Below are positions 1-7,667 of a stretch of 39,941 nucleotides of DNA, one piece after another (position 1 is the first letter of the stretch; each line of letters opens with the position of its first letter). A program made the translations under genes and the position numbers. The DNA lies in IMG/VR virus record IMGVR_UViG_3300009643_000013, positions 1 to 39,941 of that record; one strand, given 5' to 3'. The notes beneath the pieces are model-generated. The model was not told where the DNA came from and did no database searches. It saw nothing but the letters and a program-made list of their open reading frames with translations. The DNA comes from a virus.

Positions 1-2846
1 CCTTGAACAGCAGTAGGTAATGTTATGCCTATGCTTGGTACTCCAGTGCCGTTAGTTACCAAAATGCCATTGTTAGCAGTAGGCAGCCCAGCAATAGTAT
101 TATTACTAGAACTATAAAGTAACTGGCTAGCAGTTGTTGACGCTGGATATGTGGCCGTACTCCAAGTTGGGGCAGAATTACTACCAGATTGTAATATTTG
201 ATTAGAAGTTGAGGTGCCGCTAAGAATTGCTCCTGCGCTTCCTGTAGAATAAAATACACCGCCATTATTTGCTGTTAAATTAGCATTTAATCCGCCATTA
301 GCTAAAGATAATGGAAAAGTAGGAATAGATGAAGTTGTCGCCAATGTACCGGACGTTGGTAGAGTAACGTTAGTTGCTCCAGTTAATGATAAAGTAGCTG
401 CATATGCTCCGCTAGTTGCAAAGTTACCGCCAAGAGTTATGGTCGATGCACCGTTATTAACGCCAGTTCCACCGTATGTAGGCGAGATTACACTAGCGCC
501 CCACGATCCAGTTGAGATTGTACCAACGCTAGATAATGACGATAACGTGGTAACGGCACTATTAACCAATGTTCCACTTGTAGGCAGTGTTACACTAGTG
601 TTGCCAGTAACAACTAGCGTAGTATTATATGCTCCACTAGTTGTGAAATTTCCGCCAAGCGTAATCGTGTTGGATCCGTTATTAACACCTGTACCGCCAT
701 AAGCGCTACCAATTATAGTGCCAGTCCATGTACCAGTAGTAATTGTACCAAGAGTTGTAATGGATGTTTGTCCCACATATGTAGGATCTATATCTACAAT
801 AACACTGCCTGTGTTTGGTGAGCAGGTAATAAACCCTACTGTTCCACCGACACTCACAACGCCTGTGGCTGACGATTCAAACGCTGCCCAATTAGTACCG
901 TCAACAGTTCCTTCAAATACTCCTGATTGACTGTTAAACCTCATGGTTCCAGCACCACCAGAACGTGCCGCCACATTACCTTGAGGCAATGTAATACCGC
1001 CGGTTCCTGGTAATATTGCATTATTAGCTAATCCAATAGTAACAGCGCCAGTCGCGCTAGATACTGTGGTTTGATTGGCTGTTGCAATATTACTTGTTAC
1101 CCCTGTTGGGGCGCCTGCTTGCCAAGTAGGAGCGCTCCCTGCACCATTACTTGTTAACACATAACCTGAAGTTCCAAGACCTGATACCGTTTGTATTGCA
1201 CCAGTCCCATTACCAAGCAACACGCTATATTGAGTAAGAGATGTAGCACCTGTTCCACCGTAAGGTACATTTATTGTGCTGCCAGTCCAGGTGCCGCTTG
1301 TGATCGTTCCAACTGTTGTAATACTAGTTTGTCCTACATATGTAGGATCTATATCAATTATAGGGGTAGAGCCACCGGTTGAAGTAATAAATCCTGGTGT
1401 ACCACCCACACTTAATACCCCAAGAGCTGAGGTTGTAAATGGAGCCCATGTAGAGCCATCAACAGTGCCTTCAAACACACTGGTTTGCGTGTTAAACCTC
1501 ATGGTTCCAGCACCACCAGCACGCGCCGCAGTATTTCCTTGCGGAAGAGTAACTCCCGCGGCTCCTGGTAGAGCTGGATTAGATGTTACCCCAATTGTTA
1601 TTGCGCCTGTGGTACTAGTAATTGTTAATGCTGTTCCTTGGGTTAAAGTAGCTGCGACCGGATCACCAGCTGTCGTTCCAATTAATAATTGTCCTGCGCC
1701 TAATACAATAGGATTAAAAGGACTGGAACCCTCGCTCACTAATATCCCGTGCGCAGTTGGGCTAACAAGACCAGAACCACCTTGAGATGTAATTAATGGC
1801 AATGACGGGATCCCAGCAACAGTTGCTAGTGTTCCTGAAAGTGGAAATGTGAGATCGGTATTACCAGTAAAATTAAATGTGACCGGATAAGCGCCAGTGG
1901 TTGTTAAACTATCCGCAAGAGTAATAGTCGATGTTCCGTTATCTACACCTGTTCCACCGAACGCAGCTCCTAGTGGTTCAATCATATATGTTATGGTGCC
2001 AAGCTCAGTAATACCTTGTTGAACAGCAGACGGTAATGTTCCTGAAATACTTGGTATACCATCTATATTAGTAACAAGTACGCCATCAGCAGCAGTTGCT
2101 AAACCAGTTATGGTATTATTTGCAGACGAATATAAAAGTTGATTTGCAGTCGTCGAGGAAGGGTAGACAGCTGTTGACCATGTAGGCGCGGTATTCGAGC
2201 CTGACAACAACACTTTATTTGCGGTTGCAATTCCAGACAGTATGGCGGCAGCTGAGGCGGTTGAATAAAAAATCCCGCCATTAGAGGCAGTAAGGTTAGC
2301 ATTTGTTCCTCCATAGGCTAATCCAATAATAGAACCTTCAAAAACCCCAGTCGTAATTGTACCAAGAGTTGTAATAGATGTTTGTCCAACATAATTTGGA
2401 TCGATGCTTAATACTGGGTTTTGTCCTCCAGTACAAGAAATTTTATTAAGTGTTCCTGAAACCGTTAACACTCCAACACCTACAGTTGTAGCTAACACTC
2501 CGCTGGTTGGAAATGTTACACTAGTAGCTCCAGTCATATTAAAGGTAGAATTGTAAGCACCAGTTGTTGTTAAACTGCCACCTAGAGTAATAGTTCCAGT
2601 GTTATTAACGCCTGTTCCACCAAATTGTTGATTTAAAGGAGCACCAATAGAGGCAATAGCACCTAACTCAGTAATATTTTGTTGAACTAGTAATGGGATA
2701 GTAGCTTGAAAACTTGGGATCCCACCAGAATTTGTAACTAATATTGCGTTTGTGGCTGTAGCTAAGCCTATTAATTGAGTTGCAGAGGATGCGTATATTA
2801 ATTGATTAGCAGCAAATGCAGCATTTAGTGCGTTACCTATTGTCAT
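1..2846 (-). CDS. Repetitive phage tail fibre, N-terminal part (runs off window)
   Basis: The minus-strand frame starts at ATG 2846 and stays open to the window edge, about 948 residues. It is made of repeated modules rich in Gly, Thr, Ser and Asn with recurring YGGTG, TITLGG and PTSGTLA motifs, plus two near-identical copies of a module containing MRFN and FEGTVDG. This low-complexity beta-rich make-up is typical of trimeric phage fibre shafts. No Cys-rich or enzymatic domain is visible. It is the last gene of a minus-strand tail operon (5864 to 2866). The frame ends with two bases of a codon at position 1 and fits the frame entering at 39941, so the two parts are probably one gene of about 1390 residues. 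Function as host-binding fibre is inferred from composition and position. Confidence 0.8.
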   Translation of the reverse strand, partial: MTIGNALNAAFAANQLIYASSATQLIGLATATNAILVTNSGGIPSFQATIPLLVQQNITELGAIASIGAPLNQQFGGTGVNNTGTITLGGSLTTTGAYNSTFNMTGATSVTFPTSGVLATTVGVGVLTVSGTLNKISCTGGQNPVLSIDPNYVGQTSITTLGTITTGVFEGSIIGLAYGGTNANLTASNGGIFYSTASAAAILSGIATANKVLLSGSNTAPTWSTAVYPSSTTANQLLYSSANNTITGLATAADGVLVTNIDGIPSISGTLPSAVQQGITELGTITYMIEPLGAAFGGTGVDNGTSTITLADSLTTTGAYPVTFNFTGNTDLTFPLSGTLATVAGIPSLPLITSQGGSGLVSPTAHGILVSEGSSPFNPIVLGAGQLLIGTTAGDPVAATLTQGTALTITSTTGAITIGVTSNPALPGAAGVTLPQGNTAARAGGAGTMRFNTQTSVFEGTVDGSTWAPFTTSALGVLSVGGTPGFITSTGGSTPIIDIDPTYVGQTSITTVGTITSGTWTGSTINVPYGGTGATSLTQYSVLLGNGTGAIQTVSGLGTSGYVLTSNGAGSAPTWQAGAPTGVTSNIATANQTTVSSATGAVTIGLANNAILPGTGGITLPQGNVAARSGGAGTMRFNSQSGVFEGTVDGTNWAAFESSATGVVSVGGTVGFITCSPNTGSVIVDIDPTYVGQTSITTLGTITTGTWTGTIIGSAYGGTGVNNGSNTITLGGNFTTSGAYNTTLVVTGNTSVTLPTSGTLVNSAVTTLSSLSSVGTISTGSWGASVISPTYGGTGVNNGASTITLGGNFATSGAYAATLSLTGATNVTLPTSGTLATTSSIPTFPLSLANGGLNANLTANNGGVFYSTGSAGAILSGTSTSNQILQSGSNSAPTWSTATYPASTTASQLLYSSSNNTIAGLPTANNGILVTNGTGVPSIGITLPTAVQ

Positions 2847-2865
2847 AAATTAATCCCTTAATAAA

Positions 2866-3309
2866 TTAAGTTACCGCCCAATTTCCTTGTGGTGCGCCTA
2901 AAAGTGTAAAGTTATTATTAGCAACACTGCATACTAAAGTCAGGGAATCACCAATATTTGATGATGCAATAGAGCCACCTGTTCCTAGAGTTGATGCTAT
3001 ATTACCGAATTGAATTTTTTGCCCTGCATTTTGCGCTATTGTAACAGTATAATTTGAAAGATTTATAATCTGTAGTATTTGTCCTGCTGCTGCAACCGTT
3101 GGCAGTGTATAAATAGCGTTAGCAGAGTTTGCTAGAAAATATCCGTTATTAATAACCAATACCTGCCCAGAAGTTAATGTTGTCCAGGGGAGCGCCGCAA
3201 ATGCTTGGGCATTAAATATAGTGTTAGCGCCATTTCTTAAGCCTACAACAGTGTCGCCAGATTCAGCAACTGTTGTAACAGGATTAAATTGACTAAAATT
3301 TGTAGACAT
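2866..3309 (-). CDS. Putative tail-associated structural protein (147 aa)
   Basis: A 147-residue protein rich in Ala, Asn, Thr and Val with no Lys outside one position, typical of beta-structured virion proteins. It contains a stretch resembling phage carbohydrate-binding or fibre-tip folds (IYTLPTVAAAGQILQI), followed by alternating hydrophobic residues. It starts three bases after the stop of the 124-aa gene and ends just upstream of the large fibre gene, so the three are likely cotranscribed. I do not recognise a named family; a role in the tail fibre or its attachment is inferred only from location and composition. Confidence 0.6.
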   Translation of the reverse strand: MSTNFSQFNPVTTVAESGDTVVGLRNGANTIFNAQAFAALPWTTLTSGQVLVINNGYFLANSANAIYTLPTVAAAGQILQIINLSNYTVTIAQNAGQKIQFGNIASTLGTGGSIASSNIGDSLTLVCSVANNNFTLLGAPQGNWAVT

Positions 3310-3312
3310 TTA

Positions 3313-3687
3313 TTACTCCTGTATAGCGTAAAATGCAACAGTAATACTTGGTGTACCGCTAGAATAAAAATGTATTACATCGGTTGATTTAACCATTTTA
3401 GCGTTTGGGTTAAGTTCTGATGTTGTTGCTGCAAAAGTATTACCGGCGGGTACGGCTGCCGCTGCGTTAAGCGCTACAAAAACATTAGCGCCACTTGAAT
3501 AGGAAAATACCGCCATAAATTTATTAAAGGTTGTAGCGGTTGGCGCTCCTACAGCCGCTGTTAAAGGAACAGCAACTGTTGTATCAGTATTTGTGGTTAG
3601 CGTTGCGGAATAAATGGTGTTACAAAACGGCAAACCGAAACCATTTACACCACTTTTAGTTTTATCAATGTTATAATTTGTTGCCAT
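3313..3687 (-). CDS. Putative tail structural protein (124 aa)
   Basis: A small Ala/Thr-rich protein of 124 residues with no membrane segment or signal peptide. It begins MATNYNID and carries alternating hydrophobic patches, as expected of a compact beta protein. It lies between the 709-aa tail protein and the 147-aa gene in one minus-strand run with gaps of 3 and 47 bases, which points to a shared transcript and a part in the same tail structure. No specific family is recognised. It could be a decoration or fibre-adaptor protein; confidence is in the gene, not the role. Confidence 0.6.
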   Translation of the reverse strand: MATNYNIDKTKSGVNGFGLPFCNTIYSATLTTNTDTTVAVPLTAAVGAPTATTFNKFMAVFSYSSGANVFVALNAAAAVPAGNTFAATTSELNPNAKMVKSTDVIHFYSSGTPSITVAFYAIQE

Positions 3688-3734
3688 TATATATCCTTAT
3701 ATTTTTAAACCCCCATCCTTGGGGCATTAATTAA

Positions 3735-5864
3735 TTAAACTATTCCTAAACGAGCATCTGCTGTCCAATTAATCGCCATGGTATCGCCGTAGAAGATGCT
3801 GGTTTGATTATCATCTTGTACATAGAATCCAAATTGCCCTATACCGCCATACACAGTACCTGTGGCATCTACAGCGCCAGTTACGCAATACATTTGAGCG
3901 TTGGCATTTACAGGGTTATATAAAGTAATGGTCGATGTTACAACTCTTTTAAGAGATTGAAATGTTACATAGTAAGCAAAATAAGGAGGGACAGGTCCAC
4001 TAGTTCTTAGACGGTAAGGCTGACAAAAATAAGTTTCTCCGTTCCCTAATCCTACTGCTTGAGCCGGAACAACACTCATGTTAAATGATTTTTCATAGTA
4101 AACTTTACAATCGCTTATTACGGCATTTGCAGATTGTGGCGCTGGCCTTGTAGGAATATCTCCCGGTACAATGCTTACAGAGTTAATTGAAATAGTATCG
4201 CCACTATTCATTGCACCAAAACCTACAACTATTGCAAAAAAATTAGCAGTTTGAGTAGCAGATGCTCCTTGCATATCCCAACCACTAAATCCATTCAAAT
4301 TAAAATTGGTAGTAGCGTTAGGTGTTACTGTAAATTGAGCAGCCCCTAAACTATTCCCCGGTACTTGAACCCAAGTACCATTTACTGTTGCAGGAAGCCC
4401 GTTAGCGTTCAAAGTTGCAACGATAGAGTTATTAGTGCCAGCCACAACACTTGGTAATGAAGCATCAGTACAGTACCAAAGGGATATTGTTGCGGCTATT
4501 CCCGTTGTATTTGAGGTTTTACTTTCAATGGCCGAAGACATTCTAGAATTCAGCATTTCTTTAGCTTTTGCAGCGTCTAAATATTGTATGATGGCTGGCT
4601 GTACACCTGTGGTGGCGGCAGTTAAAACAAATTCTCCATTTCCTCCACGACTAATGCTTACACCACTATTAATAGATTGAAATACAATTGTTTGATCCCA
4701 AGCATAAAAAGACTTGTTAGCCCCTACTGCTTGAGTCGCAACACTCGTTCCTAAAAATTGGGCAGGATTTAAGGGAAAATCCCACCCTGTCAGATAACTC
4801 GGTATAGGCTTATATTGTAATAATGGATTATAGTAATGAAACATATAGTCCATTTGACGATTAACTGGAGTTTGATCATAAACAACATTAGGCTCATTAG
4901 TTTCTAATCCTACAATTTGTACATTACTAAAAGTTGTAGTTGTTCCTATAGGCAAAGAAACAATAATATCAACGTAGCCAACATTAGAAGAATCGGTATT
5001 ACTGGCTGTTGCTAATTGAATAGTGTTTGTAAACTCTTGATAAGTTCCTAATGTATTTGTAGAGTTAAGCAATTCTTGCACAGCACCAGTAGACGGTGCA
5101 TATTGTATGATTGCCGAGCTTAGAGGCGCTAATAAAATAGATGATGCGATATATCCATTAGTGCCCCCTGGTTGAGGCGACCAAATGCTAGGGTTATGGT
5201 AAAGCCTTTGTGATAGAGTTAATGCAGTAATATTAGCGCCTGGCGCTACAGTTAATGTGTATGGCGGATTATAAGGATAAGCCGTTGAACCTGCTATAGA
5301 ATTTCTAGTAACAGTAACACTTCCAATTCCTAGAGTTGTTAAATTTAATGTCCATCCTGGAGCTATAGTAGTACTTAAGGTTCCAGATCCAGTAGTAGTA
5401 ATAGTTAATGAATTAGAAGGATTAAATAAGACAGTTGCAAATTGAGGATTAGTTAGGGCATTACTAATATCGGCTTGTGTTAAAGTTTGGCTTTCGTTGG
5501 TTACTATATTAGGCCACGCTTCCCTAGTAAACTGCTCTGTTCCCATTGAATTAGTAACAGTAATATAATAAAGTTGTACGTTTGCATCAACAGCAGTTGA
5601 ATCATACGGAAAATAGTAAATAGCAATATTATTGCCTGATGAATCCTGAAATGTTCCAGTGTTACTTAAAATAATAGGGTTCGGCAATGCCGTGTAAGTG
5701 TAATTAGGCGGTGCGCCAGATAGTTCATATACAAGCTTTGGCACAGTTCTTGCGGCATCTTGCCAGAAAGAAACAACCCCATTAGCTAAGGGTGCGCCTG
5801 AATCTTTGTCTACTAAATATGGGGACAAATCAATAGCGGTTATATATCTAGGGTCAAGAGCCAT
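3735..5864 (-). CDS. Large phage tail protein, probable receptor-binding or fibre/spike protein
   Basis: The 709-residue protein begins MALDPRYITAIDLSPYLVD. Its N-terminal 120 residues (VSFWQDAARTVPKLVYEL, then a small beta domain ending near FTREAWPNI) look like the virion-attachment head domain found at the start of many phage fibre and tail proteins. The remainder is rich in Thr, Asn, Ser and aromatic residues, with no catalytic motif visible. It follows the ejection-protein genes, where P22 places its tailspike, although no pectate-lyase-like repeats are evident. A conserved promoter-like element lies upstream at 5906-5939. The start has an AGGA-type ribosome site about eight bases upstream. 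Confidence 0.7.
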   Translation of the reverse strand: MALDPRYITAIDLSPYLVDKDSGAPLANGVVSFWQDAARTVPKLVYELSGAPPNYTYTALPNPIILSNTGTFQDSSGNNIAIYYFPYDSTAVDANVQLYYITVTNSMGTEQFTREAWPNIVTNESQTLTQADISNALTNPQFATVLFNPSNSLTITTTGSGTLSTTIAPGWTLNLTTLGIGSVTVTRNSIAGSTAYPYNPPYTLTVAPGANITALTLSQRLYHNPSIWSPQPGGTNGYIASSILLAPLSSAIIQYAPSTGAVQELLNSTNTLGTYQEFTNTIQLATASNTDSSNVGYVDIIVSLPIGTTTTFSNVQIVGLETNEPNVVYDQTPVNRQMDYMFHYYNPLLQYKPIPSYLTGWDFPLNPAQFLGTSVATQAVGANKSFYAWDQTIVFQSINSGVSISRGGNGEFVLTAATTGVQPAIIQYLDAAKAKEMLNSRMSSAIESKTSNTTGIAATISLWYCTDASLPSVVAGTNNSIVATLNANGLPATVNGTWVQVPGNSLGAAQFTVTPNATTNFNLNGFSGWDMQGASATQTANFFAIVVGFGAMNSGDTISINSVSIVPGDIPTRPAPQSANAVISDCKVYYEKSFNMSVVPAQAVGLGNGETYFCQPYRLRTSGPVPPYFAYYVTFQSLKRVVTSTITLYNPVNANAQMYCVTGAVDATGTVYGGIGQFGFYVQDDNQTSIFYGDTMAINWTADARLGIV

Positions 5865-5905
5865 ATTTAGAATCCTTTCTTTGCTGTGGCATCCATTACG
5901 TTGCT

Positions 5906-5939
5906 GTTTTTAGTATAGTAAAATTTAAGAATATAACTA
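5906..5939 (-). promoter_or_regulatory. Putative late promoter element, copy 1
   Basis: Read on the minus strand, this 34-base element matches the one at 23540-23573 at 31 of 34 positions and contains the invariant core TTTTACTATACTAAAAAC, with a TATACT -10-like box but no good -35 box. Each copy sits upstream of a large minus-strand late gene (here the 709-aa tail protein, there the portal). Such conservation in otherwise unrelated intergenic DNA suggests a shared phage late promoter, possibly recognised with a phage-encoded activator. A TATAGT box also exists on the opposite strand, so plus-strand activity cannot be excluded. Confidence 0.5.
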
Positions 5940-5952
5940 CTATAAATTGTCT

Positions 5953-6222
5953 CTAATTATCTCCATAATGCGTCCACATTCTTAGGACCCTTACAGTTTT
6001 AGTTGTTTTATTTACTTCATATTCTAAGCGATGCTTAATATCTATTCTTCTTGAGTAAAGATTAGTATGGCCTTTTAATTTTTCATAAGAGGGCGGATTA
6101 GCAAATGGATTATCTTTTATAATATTTATTAATGCATCTATTTTAGCACCCAAACCAGCCCTAATAAGTTTTACTTCATCTCGGCGGCAGCTTTTATCGT
6201 AGATTAATTTCCAACTAGCCAT
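5953..6222 (-). CDS. yoeB: YoeB-like mRNA interferase toxin
   Basis: YoeB-family (RelE fold) toxins cut mRNA on the ribosome. I place the start at ATG 6222 (MASWKLIYDK), which gives 89 residues, near the usual 84-88; a frame opening at 6246 is also possible. Family features visible are NPFANPPSYEKLKG in the middle, SRRIDIKHRLEYEV with the catalytic Arg, and the C-terminal HY pair in MWTHYGDN. The start overlaps the end of the antitoxin gene, the usual coupled arrangement. All key residues seem intact, so the toxin is probably active. The pair would act as an addiction or exclusion module carried between tail genes and the divergent DUF1640-like cluster. Confidence 0.88.
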   Translation of the reverse strand: MASWKLIYDKSCRRDEVKLIRAGLGAKIDALINIIKDNPFANPPSYEKLKGHTNLYSRRIDIKHRLEYEVNKTTKTVRVLRMWTHYGDN

Positions 6223-6613
6223 TAACGGCCCCTGGCTCTTTCTCAAGAAGTTTTTTAACAGCTTCCTTGTGTTGTTCTTCTGTTAAGAACTCAGAATCTG
6301 GAGCATTAGAGGCTTTAATTATAGATTCCCAATGCCCAGGAATAGACATTAAATACATTGTTTCTACCATTCCAGCATAATCATTGGCTGACATTAAAAC
6401 TACGTTATTTTTTTTGCCTTTAATATAAACTGGACGGTGTCCATCCGTCATTTCGTTTATCAAATTAGACAGGTTTTGCCTTGCAGCGCTTACACTTAAA
6501 ATCTCCATGCGACCCTTCACGGTTTTATTTGATAAATTACGAAAATATTCGATTTCTTTGTCTATCGCTGCGTTTGAATTAGAAAATTCTTGTTCGGTTT
6601 TTAATGCTTTCAT
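6215..6613 (-). CDS. yefM: YefM/Phd-family antitoxin
   Basis: Neutralises YoeB and usually represses its own operon. The typical YefM start (MEILSVSAARQNLSNLI) is at ATG 6508 with an AAGGG site just upstream. The frame also opens at ATG 6613, which has a strong GGAGG site and adds 35 residues with no obvious YefM resemblance. Both forms may be made; the longer start has the better ribosome site. The DNA-binding N-terminal fold, PVYIKGKKNNVVLMSANDY and the C-terminal toxin-binding arm are present. It overlaps yoeB by eight bases. The palindrome at 6655-6670 upstream is a candidate operator shared with the divergent plus-strand promoter. Confidence 0.87.
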   Translation of the reverse strand: MKALKTEQEFSNSNAAIDKEIEYFRNLSNKTVKGRMEILSVSAARQNLSNLINEMTDGHRPVYIKGKKNNVVLMSANDYAGMVETMYLMSIPGHWESIIKASNAPDSEFLTEEQHKEAVKKLLEKEPGAVNG

Positions 6614-6654
6614 AATATACCTCCTATTTATTGTAGAAATTTACCACATTCTGT

Positions 6655-6670
6655 ATAGTTCTACAACTAT
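6655..6670. promoter_or_regulatory. Inverted repeat, candidate YefM operator
   Basis: ATAGTT and AACTAT form perfect 6-bp arms around CTAC, in the divergent region between yefM and the plus-strand DUF1640-like cluster. The right arm touches the TTGACA box at 6670. YefM-type antitoxins bind short palindromes near their own promoter, so this site may control both directions. This is inference from position and symmetry. Confidence 0.4.
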
Positions 6671-6698
6671 TGACAAAAGAGAAACATATCGGTATAGT
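6670..6698 (+). promoter_or_regulatory. Sigma-70-type promoter for DUF1640-like cluster
   Basis: A perfect TTGACA at 6670-6675 and TATAGT at 6693-6698 are separated by 17 bases. The predicted start of transcription lies about 25 bases before the ATG at 6728. This is the clearest consensus promoter in the window and suggests that the plus-strand cluster is expressed by host RNA polymerase independently of the late minus-strand genes. Confidence 0.7.
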
Positions 6699-6727
6699 TA
6701 GTCTAAAAAATATAAAGGTAAATACAC

Positions 6728-6988
6728 ATGGCAAACATAGATACATTACAAGCGTATGAAGATTTGGTTGCATCTGGAATCACAGAGAAAGAAGCAAAAG
6801 CACACGCTCATTTACTAAATAATTCCCTTGATGGCTTAGCAACTAAAGAAGATTTGCAAAACAGCTTACAAAATTTAGAAAAAGATTTAAAATACTTTTT
6901 TATAAGTTCTTTTATTGGCTTTGTATATGCTCCAGTTATTGCGGGGATCATAATTGCTGGAATTTTGAAATGGCTAGGAAAATTTTAA
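6728..6988 (+). CDS. DUF1640/CCDC90-like coiled-coil membrane protein, paralog A
   Basis: An 86-residue protein. Residues 1-35 form the family motif (DTLQAYEDLVASGITEKEAKAHA), residues 38-55 the TKEDL coiled coil, and residues 58-84 a hydrophobic segment ending KWLGKF. The same layout recurs in six other genes here. The fold resembles bacterial DUF1640/CCDC90-type proteins, which are membrane-anchored coiled coils of unknown function; the assignment is by motif only. It is the first gene after the promoter at 6670-6698 and is followed 17 bases later by paralog B. Its C-terminal end resembles that of paralog E, suggesting exchange between copies. Confidence 0.8.
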   Translation: MANIDTLQAYEDLVASGITEKEAKAHAHLLNNSLDGLATKEDLQNSLQNLEKDLKYFFISSFIGFVYAPVIAGIIIAGILKWLGKF

Positions 6989-7005
6989 TAAATAGGAGAT
7001 GAAAA

Positions 7006-7245
7006 ATGGCTCACATAGATACATTAAAGTATTACGAAGACTTAATTAAAAGTGGGCAAAACGAAACAGAGGCTAAAGCCCATGTTTATACATTAAATAA
7101 TGCTTTAAGTGATTTAGTAACAAAAGAAGATTTAAATAGTCTAGAAAAAAGAATAGATTCAAAATTTGATACAATAGAAAAGTTTGGCGGCGGCTTTCTA
7201 ATAACAATGACTGCGTTGCTTTTAAAAATAGCCTTTTGGCCATAA
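7006..7245 (+). CDS. DUF1640/CCDC90-like coiled-coil membrane protein, paralog B
   Basis: A 79-residue protein with the shared N-terminus (HIDTLKYYEDLIKSG, then ETEAKAHVYTLNNAL), the VTKEDL coiled coil with acidic and basic heptads, and a short C-terminal hydrophobic stretch near residues 60-78. The start has a strong GGAGA ribosome site, and the leader (ggagatgaaaaatgg) is nearly identical to that of paralog C, evidence of tandem duplication. It lies 17 bases from each neighbour, so the three genes form one operon. Function unknown; inner-membrane anchoring is inferred from the hydrophobic tail. Confidence 0.8.
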   Translation: MAHIDTLKYYEDLIKSGQNETEAKAHVYTLNNALSDLVTKEDLNSLEKRIDSKFDTIEKFGGGFLITMTALLLKIAFWP

Positions 7246-7262
7246 TAAACGGGAGATGAAAA

Positions 7263-7505
7263 ATGGACACATTAAAAGCATACGATAATTTGATAGCGGC
7301 AGATATTCCCGAGAATCAAGCCAGAGCACAAGTATATTTACTTAATTCTTCATTAGATGGTTTAGCCACCAAAGAAGATGTTAACAGAATTGAGGTTGAT
7401 GTAAAAGAAATTAAAAGTGACATTAAAAAATTTATGTGGGGAAGCATAGTTGCTCTTTTGATTACAGGTTTGGGGACATTAATAAAAATAGCATTTCACT
7501 TATAA
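7263..7505 (+). CDS. DUF1640/CCDC90-like coiled-coil membrane protein, paralog C
   Basis: An 80-residue protein with MDTLKAYDNLIAADIPENQA, then LATKEDV leading into a heptad coiled coil (VDVKEIKSDIKKFMWG) and a C-terminal membrane segment. The stretch IKKFMWGSIVALL is almost the same as [13 protein letters not shown] in paralog D ten kilobases away, so the copies are related by recent duplication or recombination. It has a GGGAGA ribosome site and is the third gene of the cluster. The downstream bases hold only tiny hydrophobic frames before the convergent ejection-protein gene. Confidence 0.8.
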   Translation: MDTLKAYDNLIAADIPENQARAQVYLLNSSLDGLATKEDVNRIEVDVKEIKSDIKKFMWGSIVALLITGLGTLIKIAFHL

Positions 7506-7517
7506 AATGCACAATAA

Positions 7518-7574
7518 ATGGACGATGCCAATTTAATAATATTATTAATGATACTGCTAATTATACTTTTATAA
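7518..7574 (+). CDS. Possible 18-aa hydrophobic peptide
   Basis: ATG 7518 opens a frame of 18 residues (MDDANLIILLMILLIILL) that is almost entirely Leu and Ile after the first five residues, as in small membrane peptides or type I toxins. There is no clear ribosome site, and the AT-rich DNA makes such frames likely by chance. It follows paralog C by 12 bases. Listed because a second hydrophobic peptide with a good ribosome site follows it. Confidence 0.2.
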   Translation: MDDANLIILLMILLIILL

Positions 7575-7600
7575 ATATAATAACAAAGAGGAGTAAAAAA

Positions 7601-7663
7601 ATGATTATTGTAGGACTAATTATTAGTGCTTTTGTAGTCGGCTGGGCATTCACAGATAATTAG
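7601..7663 (+). CDS. Small hydrophobic peptide (20 aa)
   Basis: ATG 7601 is preceded by a near-ideal AGAGGAG ribosome site with 7-base spacing. It encodes 20 residues, MIIVGLIISAFVVGWAFTDN, a single predicted membrane helix with a short polar tail. It is the last frame of the plus-strand cluster and ends five bases before the convergent ejection-protein gene. The ribosome site makes translation plausible. It could be a small membrane regulator or toxin-like peptide; no family is recognised. Confidence 0.45.
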   Translation: MIIVGLIISAFVVGWAFTDN

Positions 7664-7667
7664 AATA

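Noticed and set aside
439-1785. Plus-strand open frames opposite the fibre gene
   Set aside because: They mirror the low-complexity minus-strand fibre codons, lack ribosome sites and give Pro/Val-rich sequence typical of antisense frames.
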